The notes under the pieces are model-generated. The model was not told the origin of the DNA, made no database searches, and saw nothing but the letters and a program-made list of their open reading frames with translations. This document shows positions 10,101-19,103 of a DNA stretch of 64,000 bases, in pieces. Position 1 is the stretch's first letter; each line of letters opens with the position of its first letter. The stretch spans positions 5,084,001 to 5,148,000 of the forward strand of contig CM030714.1 in the NCBI GenBank assembly GCA_017979445.1, written 5' to 3'. This stretch comes from Akebia trifoliata (lineage: Eukaryota; Streptophyta; Magnoliopsida; Ranunculales; Lardizabalaceae). The position numbers were made by a program, and so were the translations under genes.

Positions 10101-12771
10101 ATCAAAACAAAAACAAAACAAAAAAAGTAAATATGAGGATGTTGAGATGGATGAGTAGAAAGACTAGGAATGATAAAACTAGAAATAAACGCATATGAAA
10201 AAATGTTGAAGTAGCTCCAATAGACGATAAACTAAGACATAGTCGACTAAGATGGTTTGGCATATTCAATGAAGGTTGATTATAATCCCAATTAGAAGAA
10301 ATATTCAAGTTGAAGGTCCTAAAAAGAGGGAAAGGAAGACCCAAAAAATGTGGATGGAGATGGTGAAAGAAATGAACTCGCTTTCAATAACAAAAGAAGT
10401 GGCTCTGTACATAGTGGAATGGAGGAATGTGATTCGTTTAGCCAATCCCAAATCTTTGGAGCAAGTTTGTTATAACAAATTGGATTTAGGAACACTATCA
10501 AGTTGACAACTTGAAATAAGACGAGCAGAGGATTAACATCTTCCCAAAGAAAGGACAATGACAAGATCAGCAAATCTAAAAAGAAAGATGTCACCAGTGA
10601 TATATATATATATATAATATATATTAGGCTCCTTTATTGAGTATCGAAATGCATTTTAGAAGAAGAATTTTAGGAAACTGGTTTTGTTTGCGATTTTTTG
10701 GGACATCTGGAAGGAGAGGAACATGCAAACTTTTGATGGAAAGGGGCACTCATTGTTTGAGGTCACCATCAACATTTGAGCTCCCATTTTTTTCTTTTGG
10801 TGCACCTTTTGAAGAATTCAATAGTCTTTATTTTTGAGAATTTCTTCTTTAGGCAGTAACTTCTCAGTATGGAGTACATGCAGTGGGCGCTTCTTTTGTT
10901 TTTGTTTGAGTCTTTGGTTTTAAAGTTTTGTGCCAATCTTCTTGACCTGCTTTTGTAAATTCATTCCTTTACTGAACAAAATAAGGAGGGTGACAAAATA
11001 TGTTTGATACAAATGGTTTAACTAAGGAAGATTTCATACTTCCAATGTTGAAGAGAAATCACAAAATAATCGAACTTTATGCATGATATGTGAGACCATA
11101 TTTCTAGTAATTGATAAGCTTCCTAATTGAAGAGATAACTGGGAACCATTTAATAATTTGGGACCATGTGTCTAATGACTTCTCCTAAAAGAGATATGGT
11201 TACAATTTTTCTTTTCGTTTATATTAAACTTCACATATTCAAGTATAAACTCTCACCTTTCATTTAATGAAGTTTCCAACTCATAAATTCAGGATCTCGA
11301 GGTAAATTTACCCATCGAATCAAATATGGTACAAGACGGGAAAAAAACGAAGGACGTCAAAATGTTAATACTGACAGCAACACGTTGTGCCAAGGAGCCT
11401 TCTCTTATCTACGTTGAACAAATCTCATTCACCTCCACCGTGGAAAGAAGAAAAAAAAAAAAAATCAACCCCAATGAAGCTATCATGAAACAATGTAAGG
11501 GCTTCATCCTTGAAATCCAACCAAAATGGGATAAAAAAAAGTGTCCATATCGCTTTCATACCTCAAAACAAACTCCTCAAACAAAAAGAAAAAGAAAAAT
11601 TAGACAAACCACCTAAATAACAACTATCACTCATTGAATATCAACAAATACTTTGTTGCATTACCTTTCGTTGATCAAACAATCAAAATTGAGATGCCAA
11701 TTACTCTTCTATCATTTACTTTGTAAGGGAATTGTTGTCCTAAAGTAACACACTCCAAAATCTCTTTGATCAATAGACTGATCACTTCCTTGCAAACTAA
11801 ACCTAAATATTTAGACTCCAAAACAATATATACCGCCTCCCAAAAATTGGATAAGGAAATATATTCTATTATAGAAAAGAGGCCCACAAAATCTTAAACA
11901 ATAAAACTAGATCAAGCATTCATGTTTATCATGATCTGCCATTAAATGCACCCTACCGAACTCAATTTTAACATCCATCAACTTAACGAATCTATCATTC
12001 CCGCAATTGTAATTCACTATCATCGACCAGCTACATCAATGTAATGCAAAAAATAATAATAAAATTAAATGCACCCTACCAAACTCAATTTTTACATACA
12101 TCAACTTAACGATTCTATCATTCCCGCAATTGTAATTCACTATCATCAACCAGCTACATCAATGTAATGCAAAAACATAATAATAAAATTAAATGCACCC
12201 TACCGAACTCAATTTTAACATCCATCAACTTAACGAATCTATCATTCCCGCAATTGTAATTCACTATCATCAACCAGCTATTTGTAATCACTGTCACTAA
12301 AAAAATTATATTTTGCAGATTTCCTTCAACTTAGATAGAATTTCCAGTTTTGCATGATAAGTAAATGCCGAAGCTTTCTATAAAAACTATTCTCAGAAAA
12401 CTATATAAACTAAAGGAGAATCGAATCCAACGATCATTCAATGCCGTACAGTTCTGTAAAACCCTAAATAATGCTTTAGAAACTGACCAAACCTCAAACC
12501 TACAGTTTTCCAAATAACAAAATTAGCCATTAAAATATAAATCAAAAAAGAAAAAGAAAAAAAAGTCCCAATAAAATGTGGAATTTCACAAATTTCTTAA
12601 TTTACAATCCTATGCAGATCTCTACGAAAATAAAATCTCGAAGAATAAAGGAAATTTTTTAAGAGATCGATCACAAATAAAAATAATAGAGGATGCAAAA
12701 AAAAAAAAACTCACCAACAGATCCAAGCGTTTGAGTTTATGTTTCAATCTCCAAACAAAACAACAGAACAT
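1177..12771 (-). CDS. Candidate spliced upstream ORF, 55 codons
   Basis: If the four leader exons are spliced in order (12771-12715, 2967-2928, 2291-2230, 1185-1177), an ATG in exon 1 opens a frame that crosses three junctions and ends in TGA, 144 nt before the MAPKKK start codon. The peptide starts MFCCFVWRLK and its middle reads FACEALFGVDDL and then VFGTGTKSRK. The two internal exons are open throughout in this frame and the text looks protein-like, with little low-complexity sequence. Plant regulatory genes often carry conserved upstream peptides that repress or tune translation of the main ORF; whether this family has one I cannot say. The alternative is a meaningless open frame in an untranslated leader. 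Confidence 0.33.
1760..1895 (-). mobile_element. tRNA-derived SINE with 13-bp target duplication
   Basis: The minus strand carries a tRNA-like head (GTGCCAGCTAGCTTAGTAGTC) with an A-box-like stretch at 1883-1871 and a perfect B box GGTTCAAATCC at 1820-1810. A short body and a 3' end rich in A follow. The element is flanked by a perfect 13-bp direct repeat, TAAAAAAAGACTT, at 1747-1759 and 1896-1908. Inside it a 25-bp segment is tandemly duplicated (CAGGTCTCTA at 1821 and 1846), probably after or during insertion. It lies in a leader intron of the MAPKKK gene and in the same orientation. Confidence 0.82.
2230..2291 (-). other. Leader exon 3 of the MAPKKK gene (inferred)
   Basis: A 62-nt minus-strand block is bounded by TTTTCTTTTAG before 2291 and by CAG|GTGGGT after 2230, both good splice consensus sites. 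It is open in the frame that joins the neighbouring leader exons and reads CHYVFGTGTKSRKTTARIFQ. The exon is inferred from splice sites and reading frame only. Confidence 0.5.
2928..2967 (-). other. Leader exon 2 of the MAPKKK gene (inferred)
   Basis: A 40-nt minus-strand block is flanked by a CCCTGCAG acceptor before 2967 and a GCA|GTAAGC donor after 2928. It reads FACEALFGVDDLS plus one base in the frame that continues into the exon at 2291. Transcript evidence would be needed to confirm it. Confidence 0.48.
3442..3574 (+). repeat. Left LTR of the copia element
   Basis: Starts TGTTGG and ends AACATCA; matches 8518-8651 with about eight differences, including one small indel. Confidence 0.88.
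3578..3590 (+). other. Primer-binding site of the copia element
   Basis: TGGTATCTAAGCA just inside the left LTR resembles the TGGTATCAGAGC site complementary to plant initiator methionine tRNA, with two or so changes. Confidence 0.7.
4255..5051 (+). pseudogene. copia gag remnant with CCHC knuckle
   Basis: Text typical of the plant copia gag (UBN2-like) domain is visible, such as NGDNFLAWS near 4275, then LPELWEAL and FLGGLRFEY around 4500-4770, broken by stops and frame changes. At 5010-5051 the zinc knuckle reads CSYCGRLGHDHGYM: the first two Cys and the His of CX2CX4HX4C are kept, but the last Cys is Met. The nucleocapsid function would be impaired even without the stops. Confidence 0.78.
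5298..8512 (+). pseudogene. copia pol remnant (protease, integrase, RT, RNase H)
   Basis: Recognisable in order: the protease active-site text DSGATDHM at 5307-5330; the pre-integrase motif LWHAKLGHVG near 5755; integrase core pieces SDVWGPS near 5937 and RFDNGEEY near 6125; reverse transcriptase pieces such as QLDVKNAFLH near 7300 and the catalytic box, which reads YINN rather than YVDD at 7560-7571; and the RNase H text SRSSAEVEYRA near 8160 with DNKAA near 8280. At least seven in-frame TAG stops sit where CAG (Gln) is expected. The element cannot encode a working polyprotein. Confidence 0.85.
8518..8651 (+). repeat. Right LTR of the copia element
   Basis: Second copy of the terminal repeat, starting TGTTGGTGTG and ending AACATCA. 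The polypurine tract expected before it is poor (CTTAAAGAA). Confidence 0.88.
8660..9184. other. Intron sequence without recognisable element
   Basis: Between the copia element and the LINE nest; moderately GC-rich compared with its surroundings, with no coding frame or repeat that I recognise. Confidence 0.4.
9185..9650 (-). mobile_element. LINE 3' end fragment, minus strand
   Basis: The minus strand reads FAVCWEIWQERN, the text typical of the C-terminal zinc-binding (zf-RVT) part of plant L1-type LINE polyproteins, then a noncoding 3' end finishing in TTTAATAAAATTATAATT and an A-rich tail near 9185. Only the 3' few hundred bases remain, as is usual for 5'-truncated LINE insertions. Confidence 0.65.
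9655..10510 (+). pseudogene. Non-LTR reverse-transcriptase remnant, plus strand
   Basis: The plus strand encodes the degraded C-terminal half of a plant non-LTR retrotransposon reverse transcriptase. Visible text includes SWCMLFVDDVLL at about 9690 (the FVDD catalytic box is kept), LGSIIHKVGEIEEDI near 9915, then MRMLRWMS near 10135 and RLRWFG near 10245, ending with TWMEMVKEMNS-like text near 10350 and EWRNVIRLANPKS near 10420. Stops and frame shifts are frequent. A later insertion splits it at 10039-10128. Confidence 0.75.
10039..10128 (+). mobile_element. 90-bp 5'-truncated LINE tail inserted in the older remnant
   Basis: The 9-bp sequence AAATATGAG occurs at 10030-10038 and again at 10129-10137, and the older reverse-transcriptase frame resumes exactly after it. 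The 90 bases between end in TTAATAAATTATCCTTACC and then an A-rich tail, the usual 3' end of plant L1 elements. Confidence 0.72.
10640..10985 (+). mobile_element. LINE 3' end fragment, plus strand
   Basis: Reads FWDIWKERNMQTFDG near 10695, again the zf-RVT C-terminal signature, followed by stops and a noncoding 3' part. It belongs to the same kind of element as the minus-strand fragment at 9185-9650 but is inverted relative to it. Confidence 0.62.
10986..11940. other. AT-rich intron sequence, no gene seen
   Basis: No convincing coding frame on either strand and no repeat that I can define. Open frames here are A-rich and lysine-rich without family resemblance. Confidence 0.45.
11941..12281. 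repeat. 124-bp tandem repeat, 2.75 copies
   Basis: Units begin at 11941, 12064 and 12188 with ATTAAATGCACCCTACC and share CATTCCCGCAATTGTAATTC and CCAGCTACATCAATGTAATG. Copies 1 and 3 are more alike than either is to copy 2 at several positions. The third copy stops after CAACCAGCTA. Confidence 0.92.
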
Positions 12772-12910
12772 AAAAAGATTTAATAATTTCCACAGACGCC
12801 AATCAATCTGTTTGAATCGCTCTAGCTCAGAACAGAGGAGTGAAAAAAAGAAGAAAAAATTGAGTCCGCCTTCGAAATAGAGAACGAAAATGAAAACAAT
12901 GGTGTGTGAA
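12715..12910 (-). other. Leader exon 1 of the MAPKKK gene (inferred)
   Basis: The minus strand shows the structure of a plant first exon: TATAAA at 12941-12936, a CT-rich leader about 30 nt further on, then about 190 nt ending in a strong donor (GTTG|GTGAGTTTT) at 12715. No long coding frame is present except a start codon at 12771-12769 whose frame stays open to the donor. The 5' limit is set from the TATA spacing and is approximate. The link to the exons at 2967 and below, across a 9.7-kb intron, is inferred from strand, splice sites and frame. Confidence 0.5.
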
Positions 12911-12934
12911 AGAGAGAGAGAGAGAGAGAGAGAG
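12909..12934. repeat. (GA)n microsatellite at the leader
   Basis: About 12 uninterrupted AG units, reading (CT)n on the transcribed strand. It sits between the TATA box and the first exon, where plant leaders often carry CT tracts. Confidence 0.85.
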
Positions 12935-12935
12935 G

Positions 12936-12941
12936 TTTATA
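12936..12941 (-). promoter_or_regulatory. TATA box of the MAPKKK gene
   Basis: The minus strand reads CCTTATAAACC, immediately followed by a (CT)n run and the inferred first exon. The position and the pyrimidine-rich start are typical of a plant core promoter. Confidence 0.55.
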
Positions 12942-13026
12942 AGGAGAGACGATTTTTACTTGTAATAGAAGTGTTGGGTCAGCCCAGGCGGACGGTTATC
13001 CCTAGGTTCATACCTATTTGGCGCTA

Positions 13027-13032
13027 CACGTG
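13027..13032. promoter_or_regulatory. Second G-box (ACACGTGA context)
   Basis: A CACGTG core about 90 bp upstream of the TATA box. Together with the site at 13104 it makes a two-G-box proximal promoter. The flank resembles an ABA-response element. Confidence 0.5.
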
Positions 13033-13103
13033 ATTCACAACAGCCTAATAAGTAGACCCCACTAGGGTTTTCCGAATCCCGATTTGGTACTAGCATCGTA
13101 GAA

Positions 13104-13115
13104 TGCCACGTGGCA
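13104..13115. promoter_or_regulatory. Palindromic G-box TGCCACGTGGCA
   Basis: This is a perfect 12-base palindrome with the CACGTG core, about 165 bp upstream of the minus-strand TATA box. G-boxes with this flank are classic binding sites for plant bZIP and bHLH factors, including ABA- and light-responsive ones. Confidence 0.6.
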
Positions 13116-13590
13116 CATTCTTTCGAGCTTATTTACCCGATGAAAGTCTGGCCCGCATATGTGGATTCCACGCTGATAATTAGAGACATTGTTGATTTGA
13201 TAATTACTTATTAGTTATGAGTAATTTTTCGGAAATAAAACATCTTTTTAAAGTGAAGAAAATTTTATTAATTATTTACAAAATTAAAGCAAAAAAAAAA
13301 TGTATTTATTATTTACAAGATAGGAATTTTTTTTATTTAATCTAATTGTTTTAATTTTCAATGCTATAAATTATTAATTTCGGATTGAGTCCATTAATAA
13401 TCTCATTGGGTTTGGATCGGAACGAATCTTATTGATATGTAAAATTTAACAAAACCTTATCTTTTCTTTTTCATTTTTTTTTTAATCTTTAATATTATAA
13501 TAAGAGAAGGCCGAACAGAAGTGATTCCACAACACAATTTGATTGATTGTAAATGCCCTATTTTCATATGTATATTTAGAATAATGTTAA

Positions 13591-13732
13591 AGTAACATCG
13601 TGAGGGACATTTCTGACATGGATGTTTATTATAACTATGGATATTTTTCATCGATATCTCATTTGTATTTCAATGAAATCATTTGTGATTATGACACACA
13701 TCCACGTCAGAAATGCCCCCCACAATGTTACT
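13591..13732. mobile_element. MITE, family A (AGTAACA...TGTTACT termini)
   Basis: An inverted-repeat element of about 142 bp: the left arm has GGGACATTTCTGACATGGATG and the right arm CATCCACGTCAGAAATGCCC, ending TGTTACT. Related elements occur elsewhere in the window (18889, 32801, 35509, 35693, 51747, 62964). Confidence 0.65.
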
Positions 13733-13758
13733 CAGCATGACTCTTATATTTAATATAA

Positions 13759-13880
13759 GAGAGCTACTATTGCCACACCAAATTTTATTTATGCCCTAGT
13801 AATTTTTACATAGATCATCAAGGAATTGTACACAGTTGGTAGGCATTAGTAAAAGTTAGTGTGCCAATAGTAACTCTCTC
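13759..13880. mobile_element. MITE with GAGAG(C/T)TACTATTG termini, copy 1
   Basis: The termini GAGAGCTACTATTGCCACAC and GTGTGCCAATAGTAACTCTC are inverted repeats about 20 bp long; the element is about 122 bp. Confidence 0.7.
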
Positions 13881-14153
13881 AATATAATCAATGTCATTTT
13901 GGTATATAAAAATATGAACAAATGCAATCCAATCATATAATCACGATGATTAATTTTTAAAATTATGAAAGTATCATCTTTTTACTATGTGATCTTCAAA
14001 ACCCTAAAATCAATGTTTTAAATGTGCCTTTACAAATCCCACCTTTTAAATGTATAACAAATATAATTATAATTTAATAAAATATTTATATAATTTTCAT
14101 ATTGTCTCTGCCCCCCACAATGTTACTCAGCATGACTCTTATATTTAATATAA

Positions 14154-14274
14154 GAGAGCTACTATTGCCACACCAATTTTATTTATGCCCTAGTAATTTT
14201 TACATAGATCATCAAAGAATTGTACCCAGTTGGTAGGCATTAGTAAAAGTTAGTGTGCCAATAGTAACTCTCTC
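14154..14274. mobile_element. MITE with GAGAG(C/T)TACTATTG termini, copy 2
   Basis: Second copy of the element at 13759, created by the 395-bp tandem duplication and not by an independent insertion. Confidence 0.7.
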
Positions 14275-14486
14275 AATATAATCAATGTCATTTTGGTATA
14301 TAAAAATATGAACAAATGCAATCCAATCATATAATCACGATGATTAATTTTTAAAATTATGAAAGTATCATCTTTTTACTATGTGATCTTCAAAACCCTA
14401 AAATCAATGTTTTAAATGTGCCTTTACAAATCCCACCTTTTAGTATATTTAAATAAAATATTTAATATAATTTTCATATTGTCTCG

Positions 14487-16560
14487 CATTTTATTTAAAT
14501 GAGTCTCATTTTACCCTATTAAAAATCATCAATCAAACTGATTTTTATGCTAGAGATCCAATTATGGGTGAGTTAAACATTAAAGTGTAAATGGGCCAAT
14601 AAATAGTTGAAAAGGACACGAATCTCAAAAAGAACCTTAAGGGGTTTCAATGGATTTTAACTTTTAAATGCTAAATGAATTGAATTGCTCAACAACAACA
14701 AAAATTTAAGTTACCTCCTTGGGTAATTACACATATTGAAATTATTTTTAAAAGTGCCCCTAAAAATTGGAGGGCCCTTAGAGTTTCATGGCATGTCAAT
14801 AAAAATTCCCTACAAGTAACCACTACACTCCTTATCCTTTACACGCCATATAGCACACTCTTAACTCATAAATCTTTGGCTCACTTTTAGAAAGACCTAC
14901 CACTCCTAAAAGGACATGTATTTAAAATCTGATTGAGTGATGATTTCTAGCTATTGGATTCAAATATCTTTCCGTTACCCACAAATCAATTGGTAATGTT
15001 CACCAAATGAAAAGAGCTACATGCCGACCCCGCATTTTTGGGCATTGTCAATGGATTAGGTATGAATCAATTTGGGATCAACTATGTAAGGATTGGATTT
15101 GAAACCGCTCTTGTAAGAATCGAATTGGATCTTTGTCAAATTGGGCTCTATCGGATCTCAAAATAGGATCTCATTTTAGTAATACCCCCACTATGAATTC
15201 TACAATACTAGTTTCATCCCTTCATAAAATGCAAAATTAAGTCTACCCCTTGAACGAAAGTCAAGGTTCTTTTATTGATGAAATAATGAAAAAAAAAAAA
15301 AAATTTTACTTTTATTCAAAATACCTCTCAAAGACTTGAACCATGCAAAATTAAATTGTTAATTCAAATTTCACTTTTTATTTTTATTTTTATTATTTTT
15401 TATGTATTTATGATGACAGTAGTCATAGTTCAAACTATAGGCCCAATTAGGAGGCAAGGCAACTAGTCTCTTGGAGCATCATATACTGCCCAAATCCCTC
15501 AATTATATGTAATATCCTACAAATCACGCATATCAGGTAAGTCAAGTACAATCCAGGGAATTGGAACTCAAAACTTCTCATTTTTTTTTTATAAGGAGGC
15601 ACTGACCACTATGCCCAATAATCGGTTAAATTTTAAATTTCACTGTTAATTCAACAACAAAAAAAGGAAATTGACTTTGGTCAAGGCACAAACCTTACCT
15701 TACATTTTGTAAGGGGCAAACCATATACAGCCAAATTTACAAGGGGTATTACTAAAATTCCCTAAGAAAAATTCCTTTGAGGATTGGGTCGTTTGGCTTA
15801 CATTTTCCATCCTTCAATTTGATTTGGTGGTCAAGGTTAATATTAATATCATCTAATATGAGGCTGTTTTTTATTTTTTATTTTTTATTTTTGTCAAATA
15901 GAAGAACTTTCCACTTGGGGTTCAAAAGCCAGAGTTGAAAGCTTTGGATTGACCAGAACATGCCCCCCGCCATTGTACGGTACAACCCGTACTATTGAAG
16001 TATTATAGTACGGACTATACTCTCTTATTTTTTTTTCGTAAGTGTTGGTTGGTTTGATAATTTTAGATAGATAGATAGATATAAAGATAAAGAAGAAGGA
16101 TAGAAAGTGATGTCCTCTTTGTGTCGATGAGTACTCACTCTCGTCACGTGCTCACGCAGGAATCGAACAGCACAAAGCCAGCTGTAAACTAGTTGGCTCA
16201 CTAACATCCACAGCTTCAACCGCGTGAACACTCTCTTTTCCCAACAATAAAAAACCACGCAACACAAGTACAACACCATTGTCTCTTTGAATCAATGTTG
16301 TGGGTCAGTTTCCGGGTCGGGTATTATAGTATTCATCTACCTACAACTAGAATTTAGGTTTGTCCATGGATCAGAAAAGACCCAAAAGCCGATCCATTTG
16401 GATTTGATAACTATGGAACCGAATTCTGGATCAAGGATTTGGGTTTCATTGTTTCGATACCAAGGACCTTATCAAATTGGTTTTGGATCAACCATCTTAC
16501 GATCAATCAGGGACTTGATCCGATAATGTGTTTGAAATATATAAATAAAGTATATATTTA
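14487..16560. other. Intergenic, no gene seen
   Basis: AT-rich DNA with a short (GATA)n tract near 16065 and poly(A)/(T) runs. No coding frame with family resemblance was found. Confidence 0.5.
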
Positions 16561-16566
16561 GACCCA

Positions 16567-16640
16567 AATTTCAGCTGGTTTGACATATCGCAACTTTGAG
16601 GTCGTGGGTTCAAGTCTAATTTACCCATCAAAAAATAAAT
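16567..16640 (+). mobile_element. SINE-like fragment with B-box
   Basis: Contains GAGGTCGTGGGTTCAAGTC followed by an A-rich tail (CATCAAAAAATAAATAAA). The phrase GGGTTCAAGTC is a Pol III B-box. A similar phrase occurs at about 46538 (GAGGTCATGGGTTCAAGTC), so this is probably a dispersed tRNA-derived family. Confidence 0.4.
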
Positions 16641-17740
16641 AAAATCATTTAGGTGTATAATGTATACTATCTTTTATGTATATATATTATTAAATTGCTT
16701 CAGAAGATTAGGATCGATCCAAAAAGTATTGATTTTTGGAACAAATCGGATTCAAAACAATACACATCAGATCAGGTCTAGACTTGAAGATGATTAATCC
16801 AGTTGGGTTAGGGTCAAGTAAATTTCTTCTCGGACCAGTACCAATTTGAGCATTGATCCACTAATAACCCCACTAGAATATTTCTCTCATTTGAGGCACT
16901 TATATGAATATCTTGTTTCATATCAAACCATCTAAGGACGTGTATTTCTATATCACTAAGTTGGAGTTGAATCCACGACCTCTAATTTGCATTGCAATGT
17001 GTCAATTAACTAAGTTATGTGTCTTAGTCCCATATAGCACAACACAAAAAAAGTCCATACGATTGATCAAGGCGTTACATTTTCCATTGTCGAATTATTA
17101 TTATTTTTTCAATAGATAGAAACCGTCAAATTAATGGAGAATGAGAGAAATTTGACCTCTCAACCATCAAATATGGGGAACACAAAAATTTTCAATGACC
17201 TTGGATTGTCAAAATTCAATTTTTAAAATTCATGAGCCCTAGTCATCAAAATTTTCAATTTTCACGTCTTGTAGGGATTGGCCTTGTTCATATCGTTTAG
17301 ACTTTAGATCTATGTTACCTGACTCATGATTTTGCTTGGTTCAAATTTGAGTTTTCGATCCACGGGTCAGAATCTAGAGCCATTCCGGTTTGAAGGGGGT
17401 AGGCAAAGATAATTCATATTTTTGGTTTGTTTAAAATTTCTAGTTCGGCTGACTTATGAATATATGTTGTGAGGTTGAATAATTCTATTCAAACGTACTA
17501 CTTTGAAAATTTCCTATTTGATTGGAAATGTTGGACTTTTATCTAATAAAGATAATTTTGTCACTTTTTCAAATGATGGATTACAACCAATTTTAAACAA
17601 TAACCACTATTTGTCTTGCTGTTTTGGGATCATATGGATTACATTTTAGAAAATTCAGGCATACAATGAGTCATTTTCAACATGATAAATTGCACAAAAA
17701 TCATCTTATTTTAATATTATATTTATATAAAAAAAAATTG
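16641..17740. other. Intergenic, no gene seen
   Basis: AT-rich DNA. A tRNA-like phrase in reverse (GAGGTCGTGGATTCAACTCC on the minus strand near 16980) may be another SINE scrap, but no target duplication was seen. Confidence 0.4.
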
Positions 17741-18000
17741 ATTGAAATTTGTTGTGCAGAAGTGTAACAAGACTAAAGATATAAAATTAAAAAAAAAAAA
17801 AAACGAATACTATAGATATAAGTGGTTCAACAAATTGTCTAAGTCCACGGAGGAGAGAGAGAAAAATCTACTATCAACAATAAATATTGCAGACTCTATG
17901 TCTGTAATCACAAAGAACCTCATAAAGGAAAAAACATTAAGAAAACCTTACTAGAAAATACACAATATATATCTATATATAGATACTAAAAAATATTCTC

Positions 18001-18033
18001 AAGGGCGTTTCGGCCAAACGCCGAAACGCCCTT
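18001..18033. repeat. Perfect GC-rich hairpin, 13-bp stem
   Basis: AAGGGCGTTTCGG and its exact reverse complement are separated by a 7-base spacer. It is strikingly GC-rich in an AT-rich neighbourhood and lies in DNA that looks like a decayed repeat (17820-18110 includes TAAGTCCACGGAGGAG and CCCACTCCACATCGGG). Confidence 0.85.
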
Positions 18034-18639
18034 CAAGTTAAGCCCACTCCACATCGGGAAAGATGCCTTTTCATACTGTCTTACCTCTTGAAGTCCAAGC
18101 CCAAAAGAATACTAGACATCTCAAACCAAATTAATGGTGTAAATGAATAGTCTAAATTCTTCAAATTCAAGCTACCATTAACAAGATAGAGTCCAACTTT
18201 GAAGTGGGTGGGCCACTTAAAACTTTTGAAGGAACTCTCATCGTTACGAGATATGTGGCATTTTCAATTTATTTCACACCCCTACATTTTCACCAAATTT
18301 TGGGATACCTCCTTAGACATGTCACTTGTAATCCAATGGAGAAGGTTCCTTTAAAATTTTGAAGCGGGCTGACTGATTGAGCTTTTCACCCTACATGGCA
18401 ACAAATTTTTAGATTTTTGCATCTACTTTAAGTTGATATTAAACATCTAGAGACAGCACGACCATTGATATTTACCTATTTTTTGTATATAAATAATATA
18501 ATATACATTACTCACAAGCGAGATTTGTACCAAAGCTTGTGCGCCAAATGCCAAATGCATGGAAGATTGACAATGATTTTCTTAGTATGTTAATTGTTTT
18601 TGTGAGTCGTTGAATTGTTAAACTTCGTAGAACATTTTT

Positions 18640-18850
18640 TCTATTAATTTGAATAAGGAATGTGATTTTCCTAAAGCTCTTGTTCGCTCTAACATATAGG
18701 GCATGTAGCTTCGATTTCTAGTCATTGTTATCTTGTATCATTTGTTGATGATTTTTTGAGATTGACATGGATTTATTTAGAGTCAAGATGAATTTTTCTT
18801 TAAATTCCTCATTTCTTTCTTTAAAAATTTATTTAAAAATTCAACATCTT
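18640..18850 (+). pseudogene. copia integrase remnant
   Basis: The broken frame reads KALVRSN and then SFVDDFLRLTWIYLES near 18740, which matches the integrase core phrase of plant copia elements (YFVxFIDDxSRxTWVYLL). Only about 200 bp remain and no LTRs are visible nearby. Confidence 0.55.
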
Positions 18851-18888
18851 TTCTCCTTTGAGGTTCTATTATTTTAGAGTTGAGCTGG

Positions 18889-19046
18889 AGTGACCTCAAG
18901 ATTGTATCTCATATGGCACATCCTGACGTGAAAGTGCAAAGGATCCCCTAAATGATTTTTTACCCATATCTTGATGAAAAACATCTATGGTTCCTACATA
19001 CTTTCACGTCAGGATGTGTGATATGAGGTCCAATCTTGAAGTCACT
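18889..19046. mobile_element. MITE, family A relative (AGTGACCTCAAG termini)
   Basis: Left arm AGTGACCTCAAGATTGTATC and right arm AATCTTGAAGTCACT are inverted; inner arms CATCCTGACGTGAAAGT and ACTTTCACGTCAGGATG are an exact match in inverse orientation. About 158 bp. Confidence 0.75.
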
Positions 19047-19103
19047 TCAACCTTATTCATTATTTTATTCTACCACATACCTCGTAATGTTGGTGATTAT
19101 AAT

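Larger units (their letters stand above)
13715..14486. repeat. 395-bp tandem direct duplication
   Basis: The first copy starts at 13715 (GCCCCCCACAATGTTACTC) and the second at 14110. They are nearly identical for about 330 bp before small differences at the 3' end. The unit begins inside the right arm of the family A MITE and contains a second MITE. Confidence 0.9.

Noticed and set aside
11941..12281. CRISPR-like array
   Set aside because: Whole 124-bp units are repeated without unique spacers, in a plant nuclear context; an ordinary tandem repeat.
12578..12880. 100-codon plus-strand frame over the inferred leader exon
   Set aside because: Lysine/serine-rich text from A-rich DNA, no homology, and it overlaps a well-supported minus-strand promoter and donor.
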